A DNA stretch of 27,666 nt from Treponema sp. (GCA_031290325.1 JAITNU010000177.1:1-27666), one strand, 5' to 3'; positions 13,755 to 22,803 are shown, numbered from the stretch's first letter. Program-made: numbers and translations. Notes: a model not told the origin generated them from the letters alone.

Positions 13755-14891
13755 TTACCACACTTGCAATTCAGGATATAAAATCCGATGGATTGCTTCA
13801 ATTAAAAAATAATCCCCATAGATAATGGGAACATGAAACTCATCTGTTTTTTCGTGATATTGAGCGGTACTTTTTTGCACAATTCCATCACGGCCAGGAT
13901 CCCAATCGCAGTATTTTTCTTCGGTTGCTTTCAGTATCCGCATAGCGGCGTCAAGGTACAATTTTTTTTCAGCATCAGGTACTATGTCTGATAATTGCAA
14001 AAGTCCGCAGGTGGCGATCATCCCCGCAGAAGCATCCAGTTTTTCCGGTGTGTCCGGAGCGCGGAAATCCACCGGCGGTACAAAGCCATAGCGGAAAATA
14101 TTGGCGATAAAATAATGGGCAATACGTTTTGAGGCGGTAAGATAGCGTTCCTCTCCGGTATGCCGGTAACTGAGCGCAAAGCCATAGAGTGCCCATGCCT
14201 GTCCCCGTGTCCAGGAGGAACCCGGTGCGTAGCCCTGTCCCGCTGGCGTTTCAAGCAGTGCCCCATTTTCAGGATTGAGAACAGCAATATGATTACAGGA
14301 TCCGTCCTCTCGAACCAGATATTTGAGAGCCGTATCCGCGTGTTCCATGGCGATATACCGGAAACGGGGATCCACCACTTCCGCGCTTGCCCAATACAGA
14401 AGCGGCAGATTCATCATGCAGTCAACGATGATCCATCCGGTATAATCCTTGTTCCAAGAACGGATAAAATGCCCTCGCAGGTTGTAGCGTCCGGCCAAAA
14501 GGTTTGCCCCGTGGAGTGCCCGTACCCGCGAGGCGGGGTTAGCAGTGAGCTTAAAGTCCAGCCCCGCGGATAAGGTCCACATAAAGCCTACATCGTGATG
14601 CAGCCCCTCGTAGCCGGCAAGCGCCGCGTCGAGCCGTTCTTCAATGGCGCGTGCGGTGTCTGCGTATTTCTGTTCACCGGCACTATAGAATAAAAGCCAA
14701 AGGATACCCGGCCAGAATCCGTTTGTCCACCAATACAGATTATCCGCCATTTTGTCGCTATAGCGGCCGTCAACCGCAATATAGGGAACTATCACGCCGA
14801 TTCGGTCACATTGCACAGATATTTTTGTTTGTATTTTATCCCAAACATTTTCAGCGTACTGTTTATGTATACTTTCACTTATACTATTCAC
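13755..14891 (-). CDS. GH88 unsaturated glucuronyl hydrolase
   Basis: This 378-residue cytoplasmic enzyme removes the 4,5-unsaturated uronate left at the non-reducing end of oligosaccharides by a polysaccharide lyase. Family motifs are LYWWTNGFWPGILWLL, HDVGFMW with Asp about 100, and IVDCMMNLPLLYWA with Asp about 157. These two acids are the catalytic and substrate-binding Asp pair. SSWTRGQAWALYGFALSYRH and LDASAGMIATCGLLQL follow. I chose GTG 14891, with GGAG six bases upstream. It overlaps the GH3 stop codon as GTGA, so translation is coupled. There is no signal peptide. With the lyase and LplABC importer, this makes a complete import-then-digest route. Confidence 0.9.
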   Translation of the reverse strand: MNSISESIHKQYAENVWDKIQTKISVQCDRIGVIVPYIAVDGRYSDKMADNLYWWTNGFWPGILWLLFYSAGEQKYADTARAIEERLDAALAGYEGLHHDVGFMWTLSAGLDFKLTANPASRVRALHGANLLAGRYNLRGHFIRSWNKDYTGWIIVDCMMNLPLLYWASAEVVDPRFRYIAMEHADTALKYLVREDGSCNHIAVLNPENGALLETPAGQGYAPGSSWTRGQAWALYGFALSYRHTGEERYLTASKRIAHYFIANIFRYGFVPPVDFRAPDTPEKLDASAGMIATCGLLQLSDIVPDAEKKLYLDAAMRILKATEEKYCDWDPGRDGIVQKSTAQYHEKTDEFHVPIIYGDYFLIEAIHRILYPELQVW

Positions 14892-16594
14892 AGGTTTCTC
14901 CACTCGATAGGATAGGTACCTTCAGGGTTGATTTCACCGAAGATCGTTCCGGCGCAGACTTCGATGTTGTGAGGCGATGTTGCGTAGGTAACAATAATAT
15001 CTTCCGCGCTTTTTGGTACACTGATTGGATAGGGAGTATTGGTTACTACCACGACCGGTTTTTGTGCAAGTGCCGGATTTTTAAGCAGGTCTTCGATAAA
15101 CTGATTATTCGCGAGTTTACCCCGGATATAAAAGTTCGTAATAATGACGGCGTCGTAACATTCACTGTTTTGCGTTATTGCCGCTTTGTCGTCATCGTCA
15201 AAGGTATACGAAACCTCAAGATATTCGCAGTTTTGATTATAGGCAAGGCAATTTTTGTACAGGATACCTGGATGCCAGAAAAAATTATTCGGTGTTTTGT
15301 TGACCTGCTCAATCACGAGTATCTTAGCGGTCTTCAAAAGTGGCAGGTTTTTATGCCGCTCCGTCATAACCGAACGGCGAGCAATATGCCGTGATAAATC
15401 AATGATGCCTTTATCCTGCACCACCGCAACAGGATTTTCCTGTCTGAACTCGATAAAAAGCCCGTATTGGTATTTAACACCCAAAACACGCCGCACTTTT
15501 TGGTCGAGTTCCTCTTCGCTTATGCGTCTTGTTTTGACAAATTCCCGGATTTTCGTGAAAACTTCTTCCACCAGCACACTTTCGGCCTTCATAAGCACCA
15601 AATCGGCGCCGGCTTCCAGGGCCAGTGCACAGGCATTGGCAACCCCATACCGTACCGCGACCATGGTCATGCTGTCGGTGGTAATAACCCCCTTAAAACC
15701 CATCTTATCGCGCAGCAAACCGGTGATGATCTTTTTTGAAACCGTCGCTATATCTACGTTGTCAAAGGCGGGAAAAATGCTGTGGGCGATCATAATCGAC
15801 GGCAGCAAATCCCGCGCAATCAATTCACGGTAGGGCAAAAGTTCACGCGCCAGCATAGTCTCTTTATCCACCGTGATAACCGGCACTTCAAAATGGGCAT
15901 CCATTTTTGAATGACCACGGCCGGGAAAATGCTTACCAGTCGCGATCATGTTGCCTTGCTTAAAGCCTTCGCAGGTTTTGATCCCATACTCGGCCACCAC
16001 TTCAGCGATATCGGAGTAGGCACGGGTGTAGATTTCCGGGTTCAAAGGTTCAGTGTTGATATCCAAAACCGGTGAATGAATCCAGCTAAACCCCACCGCC
16101 TTTGACTGACGCGACACTGCCTCTGCCGCTTTGTATGCCAGGTTGACATCACCAGTTGCGCGAATGCCCATTGGCTTGGGAAAAACATTCACGCCGCCAA
16201 AATCATAGTCCGCGCTGGTACCACCTTCCTGGTCAAAGGAAAAGTGTAGCGGGATTCCAAGCGGGCGGGAACGGGCAAGGATTTGCAGTTCATCCAGCAT
16301 TGAAGCATACTGCTCCGCATCCACCATGGGTGGCGCTATATCCCGCTTATAGCCTTTAGTATCGGTTACATCGCGGATAGTTTTGCCGGACTTAGGGTCA
16401 ATGTAGATTCCAAAAAGCCGCGTCGAGGGAGTGAGCCGTAGTCCCCCACAATGGTATTTGAGAATCGCGTCGCGGATATGGGGACGAACCAGAGTACCCG
16501 CAAATCCAAGGGTCAAGAGCGAACCGATTTTTTGTTCGAGTGTCATACGCGACACCAGATCGTTTATAAATTGATTTCCAGTTTGATTTTCCAT
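14888..16594 (-). CDS. GH3 glycosidase, NagZ-like
   Basis: This 568-residue family 3 glycoside hydrolase removes a beta-linked sugar from oligosaccharides. The KHFPGRGHSKMDAH block (221-234) corresponds to the NagZ His/Asp acid-base loop. TDSMTM gives the nucleophile Asp307. This loop is diagnostic of the beta-N-acetylglucosaminidase branch of GH3, so the preferred sugar may be N-acetylglucosamine or a similar residue. At about 568 residues it is longer than NagZ of enterobacteria (about 340) and has an added C-terminal alpha/beta domain. There is no signal peptide. The start has AAGGAAGG upstream. It lies 13 bp after the lyase gene. It could process glycosaminoglycan-type or other mixed oligosaccharides together with GH88. 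Confidence 0.88.
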   Translation of the reverse strand: MENQTGNQFINDLVSRMTLEQKIGSLLTLGFAGTLVRPHIRDAILKYHCGGLRLTPSTRLFGIYIDPKSGKTIRDVTDTKGYKRDIAPPMVDAEQYASMLDELQILARSRPLGIPLHFSFDQEGGTSADYDFGGVNVFPKPMGIRATGDVNLAYKAAEAVSRQSKAVGFSWIHSPVLDINTEPLNPEIYTRAYSDIAEVVAEYGIKTCEGFKQGNMIATGKHFPGRGHSKMDAHFEVPVITVDKETMLARELLPYRELIARDLLPSIMIAHSIFPAFDNVDIATVSKKIITGLLRDKMGFKGVITTDSMTMVAVRYGVANACALALEAGADLVLMKAESVLVEEVFTKIREFVKTRRISEEELDQKVRRVLGVKYQYGLFIEFRQENPVAVVQDKGIIDLSRHIARRSVMTERHKNLPLLKTAKILVIEQVNKTPNNFFWHPGILYKNCLAYNQNCEYLEVSYTFDDDDKAAITQNSECYDAVIITNFYIRGKLANNQFIEDLLKNPALAQKPVVVVTNTPYPISVPKSAEDIIVTYATSPHNIEVCAGTIFGEINPEGTYPIEWRNL

Positions 16595-16606
16595 GCCAAG
16601 CCTTCC

Positions 16607-17731
16607 TTATAAAAATAAATAGCGTAAAACCCTGTTATGGATTTTTTCTACATCAAGGTAATCTGCTATATCGTGGTATTCACCAGGATAGGCGGAAGAC
16701 ACCATTTCACGGAAAAGTACATAAATGCCTGCATCAAAAGGCGCTACCTGCTCGTATGTCCAGCCGACCTTATGCACAATCGCGCTTTGGTACAGCCAAT
16801 CAACGCAGCTTTTGAGCTGCGGAAAAAGATAGATCCCTTTTGGCCGCATGAGTTTCGCTATTTCTAAAAAGCCTTTGAGGGCCATAAAACTATAGCTCAT
16901 TGATTTTGTCCGTGCAGTTTCAAGGGGCAGACTCGCATCAGCGGCAATTTGCATTTCGATTCGCATTCGCACAAAGGTTTCAATATTAAAGCTTTCCTCT
17001 ATTTCTAAAAATTGCCCGATAAGGCACAAGGCAAGGTCGTAAAAAGTTCCGTGGTTATTTTTTGCCGTGACCTCAGCTTTTCCGATGGGGCTGGAAAGGA
17101 GCCACGAACGGAATTCCTTATGCCACATAACAAGCCCCGAATGCAGCTCATCTCCTAAAAGCTGTTTTTTGTCCAAGAGGAAAAGCATATTGAGCGCATA
17201 GGCGAAATTCGCCGAATAATCAATGATACCTTCGGCGCGTCCTTCAGTTACACCTGGAATAAACTGCCCATAATTCAGATGCGCCTTCATCCGGGTGCAC
17301 GGGTCAATAAACCAGTTGTACAGATGCCGTTCAATAAGTTCACTATAACGGGGTTCTTCTATTAATAAAAAAAGCAGTGCGCCGTGATAGACGAGATACG
17401 CAAGCCGCTTGAATTTATCTTTATCGTACTGCTTAAGCCCGCCTGTGTTGACAAATCCATCACGCCGGATGTAGGGCAGTCCATCTCCACTTTGTTCATC
17501 CGGCCAGTAATAGGTCGCAAGACTCACATAATCATGCGGGTCGCCACTTGGCGGCAGCCGCGTTTTTGTGGTAACCGATTCGAGGGGCCATGAAAACAAA
17601 TCCTCAAGATCGTTTTTGAGCGCCTTACGATTTTCTACTGTCAAACGTTTTTTGAGCGCGTCAATTTCTTCCAGGCTAAAAAGATAATAGTTATTTACCG
17701 AATCGGCCTTTATAATATCGTAATAGCTCAT
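16607..17731 (-). CDS. Alginate-lyase-fold polyuronate lyase
   Basis: This 374-residue protein has the alginate_lyase (PF05426) alpha/alpha barrel fold. Motifs are PSGDPHDYVSLATYYWPD (about 61-78), LNYGQFIPGVTEGRAEGIID (about 152-171) and NNHGTFYD (225-232). The Asn/His in the last are the expected catalytic region. The family cleaves polyuronates by beta-elimination and includes alginate and glucuronan lyases (PL5, PL38 and relatives). The product has the unsaturated uronate that GH88 removes. No signal peptide is present, so it should act in the cytoplasm on imported oligosaccharides, which is unusual for the family. The ATG at 17731 has AAGGAGC and overlaps the upstream stop by 4 bp. Exact substrate is unknown. 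Confidence 0.82.
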   Translation of the reverse strand: MSYYDIIKADSVNNYYLFSLEEIDALKKRLTVENRKALKNDLEDLFSWPLESVTTKTRLPPSGDPHDYVSLATYYWPDEQSGDGLPYIRRDGFVNTGGLKQYDKDKFKRLAYLVYHGALLFLLIEEPRYSELIERHLYNWFIDPCTRMKAHLNYGQFIPGVTEGRAEGIIDYSANFAYALNMLFLLDKKQLLGDELHSGLVMWHKEFRSWLLSSPIGKAEVTAKNNHGTFYDLALCLIGQFLEIEESFNIETFVRMRIEMQIAADASLPLETARTKSMSYSFMALKGFLEIAKLMRPKGIYLFPQLKSCVDWLYQSAIVHKVGWTYEQVAPFDAGIYVLFREMVSSAYPGEYHDIADYLDVEKIHNRVLRYLFL

Positions 17732-18216
17732 CCAAGCTCCTTACTGGAATAATTTTTTTCATGTTTTTTTATAATACCTATGCCCTGTGCACCGGCTCCG
17801 TAATACACTCCGTACAAAATACCGAACAAAACCGGTTCAAGCGGTATTGGAACTGATTTTTCATCGAAGTGAAAAACAGTAATACAAAAGACATTCAACA
17901 CATAATAAGTTCCCACAATAAGGCATACAATAACGATATTTTTTAGTATGTGGCTCAGTATATAGAGCGCCATACCTGTTCCGGGTTTTGGGGCAGGATT
18001 CATCTGAATGTTGAAGAGCAGCTTGATAACCGGATTTACCAGAATCCAGTCAGCTAACACCAAAACAACAATGAGTCCTCCAATCAAATCAACCGAGTAT
18101 GCATCGGTAATCTCTTCTGCACCGCTTCTGCCCCAGGCCGCAAAAAAGCACACCGCCCCCGCTGCCCAGGCCCTGACAAGCAGTGCCCTCCAGTCGCGGA
18201 ATTTTTTAAGCTTCAT
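17728..18216 (-). CDS. Small 4-TM membrane protein of unknown function (D)
   Basis: I do not recognise this protein. It has 162 residues with four hydrophobic segments near 11-28, 41-60, 82-111 and 128-148. The loop after segment 2 holds the NIQMNPAPKPGTG stretch, and the C-terminus is basic and polar (IIKKHEKNYSSKELG). The first segment is less hydrophobic and could be a signal-like start. The gene overlaps the previous membrane protein by 11 bp and the lyase by 4 bp, so it is coupled to both. It has no ribosome site of its own, which supports coupling. No catalytic motif is visible. Tight linkage to the ATPase and importer suggests a transporter accessory part, but that is inference. Confidence 0.8.
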   Translation of the reverse strand: MKLKKFRDWRALLVRAWAAGAVCFFAAWGRSGAEEITDAYSVDLIGGLIVVLVLADWILVNPVIKLLFNIQMNPAPKPGTGMALYILSHILKNIVIVCLIVGTYYVLNVFCITVFHFDEKSVPIPLEPVLFGILYGVYYGAGAQGIGIIKKHEKNYSSKELG

Positions 18217-18688
18217 GCAAAGACCGGCGGGTGATGCACATCACCACTACGATGGTAAGGGCGGAAAGGTAATAACAGGCAGCTCCGACGATAATCAGGC
18301 CTAATGGAATAGTTGCGCTAATCCGCCTGGCAAGGGGCAGCAAATCATAGCCTCCTGACAACAGATTTTGGCTGTAATAGAGATTCTGAAAAAACAGGTT
18401 GTCATGAAAAAGCAGGTTAAGATACCATGTCGCAAAAAGAGCGGCTATGATATTCATCAGTACCGCAAAAATTTTACCCCCTATTGATTCCATCATCCGC
18501 ATAACGGCAAACAACGTTACTAAACCAAAGATAATAAAGCCAAAAAGCGATATCCCTGTTGTCTCGACTGCGGAAAGCCGGGTGAGCCGTATATGAAGCT
18601 GCGCACACGCAAGTTCTAAAACAGCGACAGTTACCGAGACAACCGCAGCAGCACGTAAAATTTTATCTTCTGTGGTTTGTTCTCTCAT
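18206..18688 (-). CDS. Small 4-TM membrane protein of unknown function (C)
   Basis: This 160-residue protein has hydrophobic segments near residues 11-30, 43-63, 72-93 and 124-151. The loop between the third and fourth segments (about 94-122) is tyrosine- and asparagine-rich (LYYSQNLLSGGYDLLPLARR). I recognise no family. Its ATG at 18688 overlaps the ATPase stop codon as ATGA, with GAGGA four bases upstream, so its synthesis is tied to the ATPase. It resembles protein D only in size and topology, not clearly in sequence. A role as a partner or stabiliser of the importer is a guess from context. Confidence 0.8.
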   Translation of the reverse strand: MREQTTEDKILRAAAVVSVTVAVLELACAQLHIRLTRLSAVETTGISLFGFIIFGLVTLFAVMRMMESIGGKIFAVLMNIIAALFATWYLNLLFHDNLFFQNLYYSQNLLSGGYDLLPLARRISATIPLGLIIVGAACYYLSALTIVVVMCITRRSLHEA

Positions 18689-19773
18689 GCTATCCTCACA
18701 CCTGAATTGATGTCAAAAAAATGGATCTTATCGACGTTGATCGCCATATCAATACTAGATCCGAGTTTTATTTTTTGCTCGGTGGAAATCCGGCTCGTCA
18801 GATGTACCCCTTTTACATCAAGGGTGGCATTGTACTCAGCGCCAAGCAGTTCAAGCGCCGCTACCCGTGCGTTTATACGATATTCATGATCTTCCCCGCC
18901 GGTAATATGTTCCGCCCTAATGCCCATGGTAACACCGGAGTGGGCCGGAAGTGCGTTTATGATTCGCTGGGGAATAGGAAACGATAAAACCGGTTCTTTG
19001 TCTTTATTGAGTACAGTAAATTGTCTATTCTCCGTGACACCATCAAGGACATTCATGGGTGGCATACCGATAAAGGTCGCGGTAAAAAGATTCACCGGCT
19101 CGTGATAAATTTGATAGGGCGTACCGATTTGCTGAATATAACCATCTTTCAGAACGACAATCCGCGTTGCCATTGTCATCGCTTCAATTTGATCGTGAGT
19201 AACATAGACGATAGTCGGCTTGAGTTCGTGATGCAGGATCGCAAGTTCTTTCCGGGTTTCCTGCCTGAGTTTTGCGTCCAGATTTGAAAGCGGCTCATCC
19301 ATCAGCAATACCCTTGCCTCCCGTGCAATCGATCTGCCCATCGCAACCCGTTGTTTCTGTCCGCCAGAAAGCGCCTTGGGATAGCGGTTGAGATATTCGG
19401 TAAGATGAACGATTCCCGCTGTATGCATCACGGCCTTGTGGATCTCATCGCTGCTTTTCCGCCGCACGGTCAGGCTAAAGCCGATGTTTTGATAAACCGT
19501 CATATTACCGTACAAGGCGTAATCCTGAAAAACCATTGCGACGCCCCGGTCGGAAGGTGCAAGGTTGTTAATCCGTTCACCGCTTAAGAACATATCCCCG
19601 CTGGAAATACCTTCAAGCCCCGCAATCATTCTGAGAGTTGTTGATTTTCCACAGCCCGAAGGACCAATCAACACAATAAATTCGCCTTCATTGATTTCGA
19701 GGTTAAAATCATACACCGCCTGTACGCCATCCGGGTATATTTTATTGATATGCTGTAAACTCAAATACCCCAT
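18685..19773 (-). CDS. Carbohydrate ABC transporter ATPase (MsmX/UgpC/MalK type)
   Basis: This 362-residue ATPase powers a carbohydrate importer of the CUT1 class. Residues 1-235 form the ABC domain with Walker A GPSGCGKST (37-45), signature LSGGQKQR (135-142), Walker B VLLMDEP (155-161) and VTHDQIEAM. The C-terminal 125 residues form the OB-type regulatory domain (GIRAEHI...AALELLGAEYN) common to MalK, UgpC and MsmX. The start has AAAGGG upstream and lies three bases from the preceding gene. LplABC-type importers in Firmicutes often borrow a shared ATPase from elsewhere. Here a dedicated copy is within the operon, bracketed by small membrane proteins. It is confidently placed in the family. 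The ligand depends on its partners. Confidence 0.93.
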   Translation of the reverse strand: MGYLSLQHINKIYPDGVQAVYDFNLEINEGEFIVLIGPSGCGKSTTLRMIAGLEGISSGDMFLSGERINNLAPSDRGVAMVFQDYALYGNMTVYQNIGFSLTVRRKSSDEIHKAVMHTAGIVHLTEYLNRYPKALSGGQKQRVAMGRSIAREARVLLMDEPLSNLDAKLRQETRKELAILHHELKPTIVYVTHDQIEAMTMATRIVVLKDGYIQQIGTPYQIYHEPVNLFTATFIGMPPMNVLDGVTENRQFTVLNKDKEPVLSFPIPQRIINALPAHSGVTMGIRAEHITGGEDHEYRINARVAALELLGAEYNATLDVKGVHLTSRISTEQKIKLGSSIDMAINVDKIHFFDINSGVRIA

Positions 19774-19776
19774 AGT

Positions 19777-20184
19777 TTAACCCTTTGCCGCGAATGCGCG
19801 TTTTTTACTGCGGTTCATCGAAATGAGCGCCGCCGTAAGCAGGAAAAAACCTGCCATGAGCAGGGATACGATAATATGTATACGCATGACCCTTGAAATC
19901 GTCGTGGAAACAAACAGCGTGCGGAGGCATTGAAAAGCACCGGTTCCAATTCCAAAATATGCCCATCGCAGGTTATACCGCTTTATTTCGGATGCGACAA
20001 TAAATACCAGAAACGAAAGCAGAATATTCAACAGGATAATTTCAGCGGTAAGAATTCCTGCGGTGACAATATCAATCATATTCAACGTGATGATCGTCTG
20101 ATAGGTATTAAAAACCAGAAACAGCATGGCAAGCCAATACGGTGCGGTATTTGACTGATACAGTAATTTTTCATATTGTTTCAT
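19777..20184 (-). CDS. Small 4-TM membrane protein of unknown function (B)
   Basis: This 135-residue protein begins MKQYEKLLYQSNTAPYWLAM and has hydrophobic segments near 15-33, 40-64, 72-93 and 101-122. The C-terminus is strongly basic (MNRSKKRAFAAKG), which puts it on the cytoplasmic side. I chose ATG 20184 with GGGGAG seven bases upstream. An ATG-type extension to 20217 lies inside the previous gene. It overlaps protein A by 14 bp and ends three bases before the ATPase start, a position that suggests coupled, stoichiometric synthesis. I believe similar short membrane proteins accompany LplB/YtcP transporters in some Clostridia and spirochetes, but I cannot verify that here. Confidence 0.8.
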   Translation of the reverse strand: MKQYEKLLYQSNTAPYWLAMLFLVFNTYQTIITLNMIDIVTAGILTAEIILLNILLSFLVFIVASEIKRYNLRWAYFGIGTGAFQCLRTLFVSTTISRVMRIHIIVSLLMAGFFLLTAALISMNRSKKRAFAAKG

Positions 20185-20731
20185 ACGGTGTCTCCCCTGT
20201 ATTCCCTGCTTCTTCAACGACCGTAACTGCGTTTCTTATTACGATTCCCGCCAAAAAAAGTGCGGTGGTAAAAAATACGACGCATAACACAATGCCCGTA
20301 TCATAGGTGATAGTAGAGAACGTATAGGTAATGGTTCCCCGTTCTATGTACCGGTCAAGGGATGAAAAATCAAGGCCGGTATACCAGGCCTTGATACGGA
20401 TAAGTTCCGAAAATACAACGACGGTAAATCCAGCCGTAAGCGCTGAAACAAGCAGGACAATAACAAGGGTAATCACCCCGGCGGCATGTACATGTAATTC
20501 CAGGGCGAACAATACCACCGTGAATATACAACTGCTCATGGCTCCCCAAAGCAGTATATTATTCATCTGCTGCATGACCCGATAAAAATCAGCAAGCGTA
20601 TTATCGCCATAAGCGTAAAACAAATACACATTGGTAAGAAAACCCAGGGCATACACCAAAAGCAATGCCACACCGGCGATATACAGAAATAATCCTGCCT
20701 TCTGGGTTTTGAGCCACCCCGCTGTCCGCAC
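20171..20731 (-). CDS. Small 4-TM membrane protein of unknown function (A)
   Basis: This 186-residue protein has hydrophobic segments near residues 13-37, 59-78, 83-107 and 146-166. Conserved-looking polar features are YAYGDNTLADFYR after segment 1 and LDFSSLDRYIERGTITYTFS before segment 4. These could be exposed interaction loops. It starts at GTG 20731, chosen because AAGGAG lies eight bases upstream. It begins 12 bp after the binding-protein stop, so it is translated with the importer. No domain is recognised. It may pair with protein B, whose start it overlaps. An alternative is a signalling or energy-coupling membrane component. Confidence 0.8.
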   Translation of the reverse strand: MRTAGWLKTQKAGLFLYIAGVALLLVYALGFLTNVYLFYAYGDNTLADFYRVMQQMNNILLWGAMSSCIFTVVLFALELHVHAAGVITLVIVLLVSALTAGFTVVVFSELIRIKAWYTGLDFSSLDRYIERGTITYTFSTITYDTGIVLCVVFFTTALFLAGIVIRNAVTVVEEAGNTGETPYETI

Positions 20732-20743
20732 TTGTTAATCTCC

Positions 20744-22726
20744 TTATTTTTTCTTTGCCATTGCTTCGTAGGCGTCGCGGTAGATTTGAATGTAAGCATC
20801 AACTTTACCGTTTTTATACGCATCCTTGATCTGCTGAACGTTCACCGTGCTGGTGGTAATGTAGTTGAATATCAAATCAACCTGGGTACTTCCGATGTTG
20901 GTATCCAGTAATTGCCGCTGTTGCTGCTCGGTGAGCGAGAAAACCGGCGGCACCAGGCTGTAATAGAGGGATGATGTTTTGTCGTAGGTTGACGAAAGCA
21001 CTTGTGCATCTTCGTAGAGTTTCCAGGTACGCTCCCCCGCCGCAGTGGTAAACTGCTGCTCAAACCCGATGGATTTTTCGTATCCAATGGGGAAATTAAA
21101 GCCGAGGAAATTGCGGGAAAAGAGCGCACCATCGCCGTTTGAAAATGCCGCCGACTGTTCATTAAACCATTTATTCAACTTGGGATAGGATGTGCCGTTG
21201 GGACTCACATATTTTTCACTTGCATCAATGTTTGCCGGCATGCCGAAATTGTTGGCAATGGACCCCTTTTCACTGAACATATAATCAAAGAGCTTCAATG
21301 CCGCCTTGAGTTTGTCACCGCCGGTTACCGATGAAATTGCCCAGCCATCCGGTTTAATAACACGGGTATTCTCTATATAGTGTACAAAACTGTTCGACAC
21401 GCCGGGGATTTTTGTTACCGGTGGCAGAATACCTTCAACGCCCTCCTGTGTTTTGCCACTTCCCAGAGAAACACTCGTGGTTGAGGGAATAAAGTCAAAG
21501 GTCATAAAACCAAATTTAGTGTTACCCTGATGTAAATCGCCACCGAAATAGATGTTGCGAAAGTTATCCTTGATGGAGATAGTCGCAAAGTCCGGCGCCA
21601 CAAGTCCTTCGCTGAACAGGGCCTTGAGGGACGGCAGAATCTTGTCAAGCAGGTTATCTTCGGCATAAGAGAACTGTAACACGCCGTTCCGATCAAGGTA
21701 GAACTTTGCGTCATAAGCATCAGAACCGAAAACCCGCTGGCCGTTAAAGTAATTGGCAAGCCGGAGTATATCCTCCCGGTACGATGTCTGCCGCGGGAAA
21801 TAGGGGATGATGTCGGCATTTGGGACTACCGCACCGGTTGCCGCCTTGGATAGCGTGTTCGGTGCAAGATGTACTACCCGCCAGAAAGCAACCAGTTCGT
21901 CAAAATCATACTGTGCCTTGGTGCCAAGATATAAATCAGAAGGCTTTTGTAATGACGGATAAGTTATCTTGATGTAATTGATAAGCGTATCACGAGCCTG
22001 GGAAAAACTGATTACGCCGCCCTGGGCCGTGGCGTTCTGGAGGGCAATCACATTTGTGGGGTTCCGGGCATTTGCACCGGTCCAATACGGCTGATAGGCG
22101 ACGGTGAGCGTCTTGGTTTCATTCTCGACTGCGGAGCCGTCAAGCAAAAGCGTTACCCAACCGATTCTTCCCATAAAAGCCCGGGCGTAATTACCGATTT
22201 CAGCAATGTAGGGCAGGAAGTAAATACCGCCGTCATACGCGGTGATCATATCTTTCAGGGTACCGTGGGCATCAAGATATTTTTTAAAGTTCGGCATTTC
22301 AGAAAGATGCTTGTTTAAATCAATGAAATACCCCAGCGTACCGTAATTCATCAATTCGTTGGCAACACTGTTTCCGCCGTAAATATTGGCGTCCTTAAAT
22401 CCCGTTGCCGATTGGGTCTTGATGATCTCAGATGCCACCGATTGGGTGGTAACATCGGTGATACTGACTCCCACCTCTTTTTGGACATACTGCCAAAACG
22501 GTTTGAGATCCCCTGCTTTAATAACCGTGCCGTCCGGCATGGTCAGTGGCGACGAATGGGTGTACACAATAGAGCGGGTTTCAGCCACATAGTTGAATTT
22601 AAGCGGGCCACTTGTATCGGCTCCACCCGAAGCATCCGTTTTTTTGGATTCCGGCGTACCGGCGCCATACACGGACAACGATGCAAATATACATACCACA
22701 ACAGCAATGATGCTATTCTTTTTCAT
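20744..22726 (-). CDS. Large ABC transporter solute-binding protein (LplA-type)
   Basis: This 660-residue extracellular binding protein would capture an oligosaccharide for the LplB/LplC permease pair. Residues 1-22 are a signal peptide (KKNSIIAVVVCIFASLSVYGA) without a lipobox Cys. The mature chain begins with a short polar stretch and has the large type-II binding fold typical of LplA/YtcQ proteins. Landmarks are GGIYFLPYIAEIGNYARAFM and PDGWAISSVTGGDKLKAALK, then FDYMFSEKGSIANNFGMP. Its length is above the 490-560 usual for LplA, which hints at a larger oligosaccharide ligand. I chose ATG 22726, with AGAGGAT upstream. It lies 99 bp after the LplC-type permease, and the gap holds a small palindrome. 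Confidence 0.9.
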   Translation of the reverse strand: MKKNSIIAVVVCIFASLSVYGAGTPESKKTDASGGADTSGPLKFNYVAETRSIVYTHSSPLTMPDGTVIKAGDLKPFWQYVQKEVGVSITDVTTQSVASEIIKTQSATGFKDANIYGGNSVANELMNYGTLGYFIDLNKHLSEMPNFKKYLDAHGTLKDMITAYDGGIYFLPYIAEIGNYARAFMGRIGWVTLLLDGSAVENETKTLTVAYQPYWTGANARNPTNVIALQNATAQGGVISFSQARDTLINYIKITYPSLQKPSDLYLGTKAQYDFDELVAFWRVVHLAPNTLSKAATGAVVPNADIIPYFPRQTSYREDILRLANYFNGQRVFGSDAYDAKFYLDRNGVLQFSYAEDNLLDKILPSLKALFSEGLVAPDFATISIKDNFRNIYFGGDLHQGNTKFGFMTFDFIPSTTSVSLGSGKTQEGVEGILPPVTKIPGVSNSFVHYIENTRVIKPDGWAISSVTGGDKLKAALKLFDYMFSEKGSIANNFGMPANIDASEKYVSPNGTSYPKLNKWFNEQSAAFSNGDGALFSRNFLGFNFPIGYEKSIGFEQQFTTAAGERTWKLYEDAQVLSSTYDKTSSLYYSLVPPVFSLTEQQQRQLLDTNIGSTQVDLIFNYITTSTVNVQQIKDAYKNGKVDAYIQIYRDAYEAMAKKK

Positions 22727-22787
22727 TTTTATCCTCTTCGATTCGATTTTCTGCCTTTCCGACAGTAAAAAATTCAGATATTTATAC

Positions 22788-22803
22788 AATACTGGACAGT
22801 ATT
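22788..22803. other. 16-bp palindrome in permease/binding-protein gap
   Basis: AATACTG-GA-CAGTATT: perfect 7-bp arms, 2-bp centre. In RNA it would be a tight hairpin about 60 nt before the binding-protein ATG. It could stabilise the downstream message or be a protein site. No U-run follows, so it is not a terminator. Confidence 0.35.

Noticed and set aside
14651..15394. Rightward 247-codon frame
   Set aside because: Antisense to the GH88 and GH3 genes, which carry full catalytic motifs.
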